64,000 nt of DNA from contig NW_026262582.1 in the NCBI RefSeq assembly GCF_021869535.1, positions 57,610,851 through 57,674,850 of the forward strand. Reading direction: 5' to 3'. This stretch comes from Mytilus californianus (lineage: Eukaryota > Mollusca > Bivalvia > Mytilida > Mytilidae). A model generated the notes under the pieces. That model was given only the letters and a program-made list of their open reading frames with translations. It did no database searches and was not told the origin of the DNA. This document shows positions 34,701-45,000 of this stretch, piece after piece; positions within the stretch are counted from its first letter, which is position 1; every line of letters begins with the position of its first letter. A program made the position numbers and the translations under genes.

Positions 34701-35662
34701 ACAAGTCCGATGAGATTTTTACTAGACAGGGGCTTCGGGCTACCGCTTAACGTCGCAGACTGAGTTTAAAAAGGGAACATTTTTAAATTTTGATAGTTTA
34801 TGAAGCTATTTTTTAAAGACAAATTAAAGTCAACTGCCTAACAAATTAAAGTCATTAATTATATAAAAATAAGAAGATGTTGTATGATTGCCAATGAGAC
34901 AACTCTCCACAAGAGACCAAATGATGTACAAGTTAACTATAGGTCCTTGAAGAACCTCCGACAATTAGCAAAACCTAAACCCCATAGTAAGCTACAAATG
35001 GCCCTGAAATGACAAATGTAAAACAATTCAAAAGAAAAAAACTAACTGCCTGATTTACAATAAACATGCTTTGATTGAAGTTTTTATGATGGGTTAAACA
35101 TGTCTCTATGAAAAGTCATAAAAAATGTAGCTTCAACAGATATGCAACGTCATGAAAAAATGTATGGGAAAACAGTCTGCACAGTTAGCCACTAGTCCGA
35201 TGCCCCAGACTAGTAAAATTTTATTCCTACTAGTAAGTATTTGCAAAATCAATAAAAGTTTGTATAGACACATATGGAAAATGTCTGAATATTGGTCTTC
35301 AGACTAGTAGTTGGGAAAGATTTTGGTGCAGACTGGGAAAATACACCAATTTGAAAATCATGTATTACATAAGCATAGTATAACTAAGTGTGTTACTAAA
35401 ATGTATATTCCTATATTATTTGCATGAAGGCCTTTTCAAGAGCAACATTATTAAATTTAGAAGCAATATATTTAGAAGAAAAACATCCAGGAGGTTGGAA
35501 CTCAACTCAATTTATTGACCTTGGTATTTTGGTTTTTTTCGGGGGGGGTCATTCTAATCATTTGTATTATCAGTTTTACTGAAAAAAATTGATTATACAC
35601 CACAGAAATTTAACTAACCATGCTACGATGATTTTTCGATTGTGAGTTAACTTGAAACCCAT
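31604..35662 (-). CDS. 60-aa single-pass membrane protein, function unknown
   Basis: Two exons on the minus strand (35662-35619 and 31742-31604) join to 183 nt, 60 aa plus stop, across a 3.9-kb GT/AG intron (CATG|GTTAGT ... TTTGTTTCAG|GG). The protein reads MGFKLTHNRKIIVAWVTMFI then VGPIGFLGVVQNVNGQRRER then MYYKRVLQQEERQKELEEQR. It has a basic start, one hydrophobic segment at about residues 11-30, and a highly charged amphipathic tail that could be a coiled coil. The shape recalls small inner-mitochondrial-membrane assembly factors (PET100, SMIM20 and similar), but I do not recognise a specific homologue and no name is given. It is divergent to AAMP with 257 bp between start codons. What supports it as real: exact splice phases, a clean hydrophobic core and the shared promoter. 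Confidence 0.72.
32568..32704. mobile_element. 117-bp palindromic insertion with 10-bp target duplication
   Basis: The element is 32578-32694. CATCTTCGCTAGCCAAGGGT TACGATCCACTTC is mirrored by GAAGTGGATCGTAACCCTTG GCTAGCGAAGAT. The left arm contains a 32-bp tandem duplication (GCCAAGGGTTACGATCCACT TCCCTCCTCTCT twice), so the loop is asymmetric. ACAGGAGTGC flanks both sides (32568-32577, 32695-32704). No coding capacity. Confidence 0.88.
32785..33085 (+). repeat. M interspersed repeat
   Basis: GATGTGGTATGATTGCCAAT ... GACAATTATAGGCAACTGTA ... CAACAATGAGAAAAA ... CTGACTTGGGACAGACAC ... GTGGCGGGTTTAACATGT. It is the most complete forward copy here and provides the empty-site reference for the element at 8208. 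Confidence 0.75.
33110..33370. repeat. Right half of the TTAA-type MITE, diverged
   Basis: TAGTTTATTTTGGCACCTTC TG, then ATTATCTAGTTCATGCCATT CCTTAA and ...GATGAACCTTAA match 15390-15613 with many changes. The left half is missing. Confidence 0.65.
33630..34790. other. Intron stretch with 'actagccc' repeat pieces
   Basis: GCACTAGCCCATAGGGCTAG and later ACTAGACAGGGGCTTCGGGC (34730) and ACTAGTCCGATGCCCCAGAC (35192) suggest remnants of one element family in the large intron. No clear ends or coding sequence were found. Confidence 0.35.
34858..35110 (+). repeat. M interspersed repeat
   Basis: AAGATGTTGTATGATTGCCA ATGAGACAACTCTCCACAAG AGACCAAATGATGTAC ... CCCTGAAATGACAAATGTAA AACAATTCAAA. Confidence 0.75.
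35619..35662 (-). CDS. Small membrane protein, exon 1
   Basis: It is 44 nt: 14 codons plus two bases, from ATGGGTTTC to GCATG|GTTAGT. Confidence 0.7.
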
Positions 35663-35919
35663 TTTGTAAATATTGGAGGATCGCTCCGATTTCGTAATCG
35701 TCAATGTAATATTAGCTGTTCACAGCTCCATGCTTTTTAGCTACGTTTGAAACACAAAAATGACTCTGACCTTGAAGTTCTTGTCTTGGTCATTGCACCG
35801 TTTTATTTATAAGTAAGTAACCTTCTAATTTATGTAACATTTGCACCTTGATCTAACAGAAATGTCAAAATAAGAACACGTGCATGCTTCAAATTAAAAG
35901 ATTTATTGTATGAAAAGAG
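35663..35919. promoter_or_regulatory. Candidate bidirectional promoter (AAMP / small membrane protein)
   Basis: Only 257 bp separate the minus-strand start codon (35662) from the plus-strand start codon (35920), and both 5' UTRs must fit here. The region contains GATCGCTCCGATTTCGTAAT near the left gene and ACACGTGCATG (an E-box-like CACGTG) near 35878. No TATA box was evident. The region is more CpG-bearing than its surroundings. Confidence 0.55.
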
Positions 35920-36013
35920 ATGGAGAACGAAAACGTCGATGATACTGGTGATGCAGACTTCCAGTTCGATGAAGATGACCTCGTGGAAATAATTGAAATC
36001 AACGATGGAGATG
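35920..36013 (+). CDS. AAMP: AAMP exon 1
   Basis: It is 94 nt from ATGGAGAACGAAAACG to GATG|GTAATT. It encodes the acidic N terminus; the start is the first ATG after the divergent promoter. Confidence 0.88.
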
Positions 36014-39000
36014 GTAATTAGAAATAAATAGTAGAGGAAGATAATTTTAATGTTTTGCTGTGACAACTGACACCTTCCTACAGATATTCAAAACTTGTAA
36101 GTCGAAGAAAACTGGAAATGCCATGGCAAAAAAAAAACCGAAAGAGGACCTCAAAAAATATAGTTAAGTAGGTATGTTTCCTGGGAAGCAAGTTAACTCG
36201 TACCATTGTAAACTCGTACCACGTAAACTCGTACCAAAAAAGTTAACTCGTACCAACGTAAACTCGTACCACTGGGAAGTCGTACCAATCAGAACTCGTA
36301 CCTCTGCAAACTCGTACCATTAAAAATATGATTTTTTTTTTGGTAAACTTAATAAAAAAAGTTGAAATACTTGAATTTTATACTGGGGCATGTTTGTGAG
36401 GTTCCTCATAACCAAAATGGAAGACGACAATTGTATATGGTGCCACTCTCTGGTTAGACCCCGACAAGAAGCAATAGAGTGTGATGTATGTTCTAAATGG
36501 CAACACAGAAAGTGCGGAAATATAGGTAGCTACAAATTGGTCATTGTAATTTCAAATTATATACATTTTACAGGCTTAAGAGGTATTGAGTGAAATTAAA
36601 GTATATATTCATCATTAAACACCATTTGAATGCATTTACATAAGTTGGTACGAGTTTACAATGGTATGAATTTACCGTGGTACGAGTTAGCAGTGGTACG
36701 AGTTTGCATTGGTACCAGTTTTTTTTAGTGGTACGAGTTGACATTGGTACGAGTTTACAATGGTACGAGATAACTATAATTCGTTTCCTGTTTCATCATC
36801 ATGATGATCATGCATGCACCAAAAAAAATAGGGTCCATACTAGTCCAAATAATTATGACCTCTTGAAAGTGTGACGGGAATGCTTCCCTTTGTTAGTAGA
36901 TACTTAGTCAGTTGAGCTAAGGCAGTACTTTAGCTCAGTAGGTTAAAGGGCTGCCTTTTAACACAGAGAGGTGGAGATACAATGATTTTGTAAGAAGAAT
37001 CATGCTCTCCGGTTACAAAAGGCTATTTTATTTTTTGGCTGTGACGCTTTTCTACGACATAACGCTGAAGCCATCTTTTTTTATCAGACTTTGAGAGAGA
37101 ATTTCCTTCTCAACTTTGAGACCCAATTTTGCCATGATTCAAATCTTCACTGACGGCTAGAAATGTTTGCATATAAACAAATTCCTACCTTTTGTTTGTT
37201 TGTTTATGCAAAAAAAAAATCTTGCTAATATTACATGAATAACATTGTTCCAAGCATTCCCTGTCGAGATTAGTAAAGATCCCATAAAACAGTATGTTGC
37301 TTCATTACAACTTATACAATCTATATATATAGCTATCTGAAAATCATGTACATTTTCTTAATGGAAAGGGGAAAAAACATGCAAAATAGTAATTTTAAAC
37401 AGCTCATCATTTTGTATATTCTCAGTTTATTTATTCATAAGTTATATACATGTATTAAACAATGTCTTTATTTTTTGTTATATTGTTTTTTTTATTATAG
37501 TTTACCATGTTTACTGTTTATTGCCAAAGAAATGTATCAAGATATTTCCTTTAGAAGAAAAAAGATCTATTTTCAAATATTCAAAGCACATATTAAACAT
37601 GGGGGCTTTCAAATTTATTGCCAATTCAATCTTTAGAAATATATGTAATAGATAAAAGAGTAGAGCAAACAGATTTAGGCATTGGTAAAATGACATTAAT
37701 CATTTAATTGTGTTATGTTGGTTAGGCAATAGTTGGAAACTCTTTTTAGTTCAAATTTACAAAAATCAATGTATCAAAAAAAGGAAAGCAGTTCATTCAC
37801 TAATCTTTGTCATTTTTGTCTCGAGTACAAATGAATATGTTTTCATTTGGTGCCAAAAATGTCCATATTATTTTAAGAAAAGTTTTACATGTGTTGCAGT
37901 TACCAGGTAAATACATGTATGTACAAATGAAATAATATGATTGTTATTTCTTTTCCAAATTAGAAAATTCAAACTTGGTATGGTTGGAAACTCTTTTTAA
38001 TCCCAGTAATTTTTTTCACAAAGGAAACCAGTTCATTCACTAAGGCTTTTTGAACACATACATGTATTATTTGAAAAGCCAAAATTAAAATATGTTTATT
38101 TACAGTAGAAAATGACAGTATCCTGTCTTAATTTCCACTTTTCTAACATGTTGTATTATTGTCAGGACTTATAGAGAACTTAGACAGTATAGATATTGAA
38201 GGTGGTGATGACGAAGAGGGAGAAGAAGGTGGGGCAGACGGCTTGATTGACAGCTCCTCTTTAGTGTTTAAGAAACATACAGGTAAATTCTTTAGCTGGC
38301 AAATCAATCTTTAAATAGACCTTAATTCAGATTTTGGTGCACAACAAATGAGAGAATTTTTGGAAGACTTCCAGAAACTGCTAAAGATTCAGTTCATTGC
38401 AAATGTTCCTTCCAAGACATACCTAGCTGTTACCAATGACCAATAAAGTGACAGTGGGGACATTCTTGCTCTGGTTTCATGCTGTGTGCTTATATAGGTC
38501 ATAGTTGAAGACCTTCCAACTTCAAAAAGGAGGGAGAAAAGCAGTAAAAGTGTGTTTTCCCTTGCATTTTTTTGGTCCTAAATGCTCTTTGACTTTGTTC
38601 TTTTTTTACCTTTTAATTTTTTTTATTCAGGCGTCACTGATGAGTCAATTGTAGACAAAACGTGTCTGGTGTACAAAATTATAAGCTTGTTATCTCTCAT
38701 GAGTTTTTTTGGTACAGTGGATTCCTCTAAATGTCTGAGAAATATGTTATTACTGTGGCTTGACTGTAATTGTTGCTCTCTGCAGTTCATTCAAAATTAT
38801 GACCTAAATGCAATTTTTTTTATCAATTCAAACTGTTCAACTAGTCAGAAATTTTAACAGACTGCTGAAAAGAAGCACAGTCAAGTCATCAAAGTGATAA
38901 AATAAAGCATAAGTACAATCCTTTAAGATTTGATATTATGAAAGTGTGGCTAAACAGTTCTGTCAATATTGTTATTGTAGAGAGTTAATTGAAAGGGAAG

Positions 39001-42000
39001 AGGTAGTACTTTATGAATTGCTATAAAAAGTATCCAAACTAATTGTACTATTTTTCTTTTAAGTCTTCTATACTGTATGTATAACATGTATAAGAATCAT
39101 TCATCAGTTTTATATTAAAACATGTTATATTTAGTCAAATATACATGTACAATGTATGTGTTGTTACTGGTAAGTTACCAGGGGGAGATAATCTAATATC
39201 TATTCCTCAAATTGATGAGACTTCATGAAAACATAATTTAGCAGAAAGTATATTTCATGGAATATATTATATTTTAATTAAATATAAATTGTAAGATATG
39301 CAGATGTGTGGGGTCTACTGTATATTACTGATTTTCTTTTACATGTATTTTGTAGGGTCGTCCTCTCATGTGCATTCACTGTACATGTTCATCCTTTCTT
39401 CTCCTGTAAACAGTGGTTTTTGTCTGTTTATGTAGCATTAATTTCTGTATTAAAAGGAGTTTGTGAATATGTTAGATCTTTGTAGACCATTTTATAGATG
39501 ATTATATTTGGTATGTTGCTGCTAATGTCCAGTGACTAATATTTCTTGCACATTCAGGACTGGAACAAAGTAACGAATTTACTAAGGGAGTAGGTTCTTC
39601 AATGTTCTTCAACCAGGGTTAAGGATGTGAAATTTTGACTGTTTACTTGGAAAGAGGGTAGATTTGATATAGGAAACAAATCATGCATTGTAATAGATAT
39701 TAACTTCAGACTACTCAAAGAATTATTGCAATATTTCTTTTATGTAAAGAGAGCATCCAAACATTGGCACCTATTAATGTCCTCATTCTAACTGGAAATT
39801 GCTGCATACATATTTATTCTGCACAACTAAACTGTTTCTCCTTAGCATATGTCTTACCACTTGATGAAAGAAGTCTCAAGTGACCTGATTATTTATCCCA
39901 ATCAGCTCATGAGGTTCACGTAATGTAGAAGAACTCAAAATTACTACGTTTAGAGCTTGACACATTGTACACACCTGTCATTGTTTGTAAGTCTAATGTT
40001 GACTATTGTATGTTGACCTCTAAATGTAGTTTTGCTATTTGTATGCTACAATTAAGTTGCTGTCTTATTGATGTAAAACCCTACATCATCTTGTATTCAT
40101 ATTGGACCATTACTTCACTTGAAGATGCTGTATTTACTGTGGCCATTGATAAGAAGTCAAGTAATCTTGTAGTGACAGGTGGACAAGATGACCGAGGGTT
40201 TGTGTGGTCAGCAAATACAGGAGAACAGATTATGGAATGTAACGGTATGTAATGTTAATAACCCAAATAAAAATGTTTGTCCGTTTGGGGTCTAATTTAG
40301 GGGAGATCTTAATTTTGCTGTAAGGTGTGTGATATTTTGGTAATCATTGGAAACCTGTCACCTTGATAGTTATCTCTACTTTTGAGATAAAAAAAAAACA
40401 AAGTGTATTGAGCACAACACACTACACATCCTATCCATGAACTTTTCAAGAAATTCATCAACGAAATATATACTCAGATATTCAATTTACAAAATGTAAC
40501 AAATCTAGTATCTGTTCTAAAAATATCAATCATGTCACTGTTAAAGTAATTTTTGAAATTGGAGTTATCTTCCTTTGTCTATAATTGTAATTAAACAATC
40601 TACAATTATCTCCAATTCATATTATTCCCTTTCTATGCTTAATACAATACAATGTTTAATCTTTATTCCCACTGCAAGATGAATGCAATCTTACCCTTCA
40701 GAGCTCACAAGCACTTGGATTACTATAAGTTCTTGTCACAACATAGTTAAGATAGAAAATGCTTCAATGCAGCAGTATAAGTCAAACATTGAAAGGAGTA
40801 TATTTGATAAAAAGTATTTCATTCTGAAACTTTAAATAAGATGAGTGCGTTGTGGTCATTCATATCTTGTAGTTTTTCGATTGTCTCCTTGGTAACTATC
40901 ACCTTTTCTCACCTGTATATCCATCTGTCTTTATATAGCTTTTCATATGTCTTGTTTGTGCCAGTCCATCATTTTATTCTAGTTTTTAGTCGTATTTGCC
41001 TGTATTTTTTCTGTTAAGATGCAAAATGTGTGACTAAACCCAATTTCTTAAATCACAATGACATTATAAAATATTATATAACAAAATGTATCAGATTGTA
41101 TTTTCATGTGTGAACTTTTTAGGTTTTAAGGATTCTGTAACATGTGTTTACTTTTGACTGATAGGTTTTAAGGATTCTGTAACATGTGTTTACTTTTGAC
41201 TGATAGGTTTTAAGGATTCTGTAACATGTGTTTACTTTTGACTGATAGGGTTTAAAGGATTCTGTAACATGTGTGTTTACTTTTGACTGATAGGTTTTAA
41301 GGATTCTGTAACATGTGTTTACTTTTGACTGATAGGTTTTAAGGATTCTGTAACATGTGTTTACTTTTGACAGGTTTTAAGGATTCTGTAACATGTGTTT
41401 ACTTTTGACTGATGGGTTTTACGGATTCTGTAACATGTGTTTACTTTTGACTGATAGGTTTTAAGGATTCTGTAACATGTGTTTACTTTTGACTGATGGG
41501 TTTTAAGGATTCTGTAATATGTGTTTACTTTTGACTGATAGGTTTTAAGGATTCTGTAACATGTGTTTACTTTTGACAGGTTTTAAGGATTCTGTAACAT
41601 GTGTTGGATTTAGTCCTGATGGTAGTATGGTTGCCATGGCTGACATAAGTGGTGTCATCAGAGTATACGACATAGAAACCAAGAAAGAAACTTGGTCCTT
41701 TGAGTGTTCTGATACAGAGGTTAGTAAAAAGTCACCAGTATTCATTAGCCAGATATCTTTCAAGGGCATTGTAACAGTAACTTGGAAGGCCCCTGTGGAA
41801 ATTAATTCAATACTGAATGACAGATTCATTACCAGTATATGTATGACAATCAGGATTAAGTTGCTAATGACCAAAAATATCAATTTCTAACAAAAGGGCA
41901 TTGATAGTCTCTGATAAATCTGGGTGTAACTATAATTGTTGTCTGCACTATTTTTTTTTTAATAAGGAAATTTTTGAAAATACATTAATTTGACATACAG

Positions 42001-45000
42001 AGGAACAATTTAAAAAGCCATTACTAAGTTAAGCTTTCGTATGATGATACAATGTATCAATGTTCAATTAAGTGATAAAGTATACCATTTGTGGTTGGTA
42101 ATTTGATGAGTAAGCTTTTTTTATTGCTATTTAGTGTATTGTTTCTTTGATCTTTTTTTGTGATACTTTTTCATATCATGCTACTCACTTGAGGTTGAAA
42201 ATTATCGCTAGAAACTAAGGCCACATGTACATCATATAAGTATATTTTTTTTCCTTTAAACACGTTGATATTAGAATATTTTACTCATCTTCATACCTTG
42301 ATAGGCTGAGATTGTTGATAAAACTGATATTAACTAAAGATCTTGAATAAGAAATATAAAAAAATTTACAAGAAGACTTGATTTTTTTAAACTTGATAAT
42401 GACTTTTGAATTAAACATGGTTTATATTAAATTGTTTATTTGTGCATTTAATTTTTTTGTGACAAATTAAATTCCTGAACTAAGGTTTAGATTAAAAATA
42501 ATATGTTGTTAAAAATTTATGAATACTTGCATTTCAGTGGTTACAGTGGCACCCTGTTGCTAATGTCTTGTTGTTAGGTACTACTGATGGAGATGTTTGG
42601 ATGTGGAAGGTGCCTAGTGGTGACTGTAAAACATTTCAAGGACCAGGATGTACAGCAAATTGTGGGAGAATTTTACCAGATGGTAGGTGATATATATAAT
42701 TGTCTCGCCTTGACGGAGTCAAAAAGCGTGACATAGGTATGCTGTTTCTGGCGGCGGCGCCGTCAACAATGTATTTGTTTGTGATTAGGTCTAGTTCATG
42801 GTGAATCACTAGTGGTAGGTCAATGATATTTGGTATGCAGTTGTATTAGCATTGGCACATCTCATTGCCATGGAGATTATTTGGCCCTGCCCCCTCAGTC
42901 AAGGTCTATTGACTTTGAAACTTTGCTTAGTTTACATGTATTAGTTTGTGATTAGGTCAGTTTATGGGGAATCACTAGTGGTACGTCAATGATATTTGAT
43001 ATGCAGTTGTATAAGCATTGGCATATCTAATTTCCATGGAGATTATTTGGCCCCGCTCCCTCATTCATGGTCCATTGACTTTGAAACTTTTGCTTAGTTT
43101 TCATGTATTTGTTTGTGATTATGTCAGTTTAAGGGGAACCGTTAGTGGTAGGTCAATGATAATTGGTATGCAGTTGTATAAGCATTAGCACATTTCAATT
43201 ACATGGAGAATATTTGGTCCTTACCCCTCAGTCATGGTCTTTTGACCTTGAATCTTTTGCTTAGTTTACATGTATAAGTTTGTGATTAGGTAAGTTTAAG
43301 ATGAACCACTAATGTTAAGTCAATGATTTTCGGTATGCAAATGTATTGGCATTTGCAAGTTTCATTTCCATGGAGATTATATAACCCCACCCCCTAATTA
43401 TGGTTCATTGACTTTGAAACTTTTACATAGTTTACAAGTTAATGTTTGTGTTTTGGTTTGTGTAAAGGGAACGACTTATGAAAAGTCAATGGTATTTGGT
43501 TTGCAGTTGTATTAACATTGGCACATCTCATTTCTATGGAGATTGTTTAGCCCTGTTCCTTCAGTCATGGTTCATTGACTTTGAATATTTGCATAACTTA
43601 CATGTTAAAGTATTGCTATTTTAATTTCAACATTTGCATTATCAAAATAACAAATAGGCGAGACATATCTCTGTGTTAACAGTTTATGGTACAAGAGATA
43701 ATAAAAACTGGCATCTGTAGCTGACAATTCATAAATAGGGATTTTTATACATCTAAATGAATCAAATGGCATAATTTACCTATCACAATAAGGAAATGTC
43801 CAGCACTTTAATGTATGGGGAAGTGTAGAAAACTTCTGTTTTTATCCCCCTGACAACTAGTGGCTTTTGTTTATACATTTTCGCACATTTTGGGGATACT
43901 TGCAGATAATGAGTTATAATTGATATTAATATAGTTGAGAATGAAAACAGGGAATGTGTCAAAGAGACAACAACCTGACCAAAGAGCAGAAAACAGCCCA
44001 AGGCCATCAATGGGTCTTCAGCTGGCCCCTAAATAATAATGTATACTATTCAGCGAAATGGTCACCACACTTAACTCCGAAACATCTACCAAATTTTAAA
44101 ATCACACAAGACTAACAAAGGCTAGAGCAACCCAAATTAAAAAAAACAAAAACACACAAGACTAGCAAAGGCAGTTATTGACTTGGGACAGGCACAAAAA
44201 TGTGGCTGGTTAAACATGTTTTATGAGATCTCAACCTTCCCCCTATACTTCTAGCCAATGTGTAATAAATAAACACACAGCAATAAGCACAGTAAAACTG
44301 AAGTCTGGGTCCTATGTAAGAATAGGTAACAGAAGAAACTAAGCAAAATGACAATGATCAACATGAATTAACAAAGGACTACTAGCAGTTACTGCATGCC
44401 AGCTCCAGACCTTAATTAAACTGATCGAATGATTATGTCTTCATCATATTAATAAGTTTTATTAATTAGTAGTGACAGAGAAAGGGTCCATAAATTATTT
44501 TTTAATGTGATTTCAGTCATTTTTGAAGAAAGTCAGAGCTATTAAATTCATACGTCATGACATCTGTATCAAGGGCTTTAATGTATGGACTGCAAGACTT
44601 TTGTACTTATTTTTGCAGGCTAAAAAATGTTTTGTGGAGTGCAACAGTTTAAAACTGAAATGATCATGTTACTTTTCCATTTAAGAAAGTTTCAAGTCTA
44701 TTATAAATTAGGAATGAATCCAGATTTACTATTTGGGGTAAATTCTATCTTTGAAATGGCAGTAGATCAATGTTGTTGTTTTTTAATCAAACTTGTAAAA
44801 GTGTTTTTATATGACTGATAACTATTTTACTCTAATAGTTTCTAGAAACATATATTTAGTGTCACAGAAGAGGCTATATTTCTTCACTGATTATACATTA
44901 CAAATACTTGTATAATCAATAACGTTTAAGTATTTAAAGTATGAAAAGTTTGCTTTTTTTTAATTTTCAGGTAAAAGACTTTGTGTTGGCTATGACAATG

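Noticed and set aside
36390..36593. An alternative AAMP exon coding a zinc finger
   Set aside because: It lies wholly between inverted ends and a target duplication, so it belongs to the inserted element; AAMP exon 1 joins exon 2 in phase without it.
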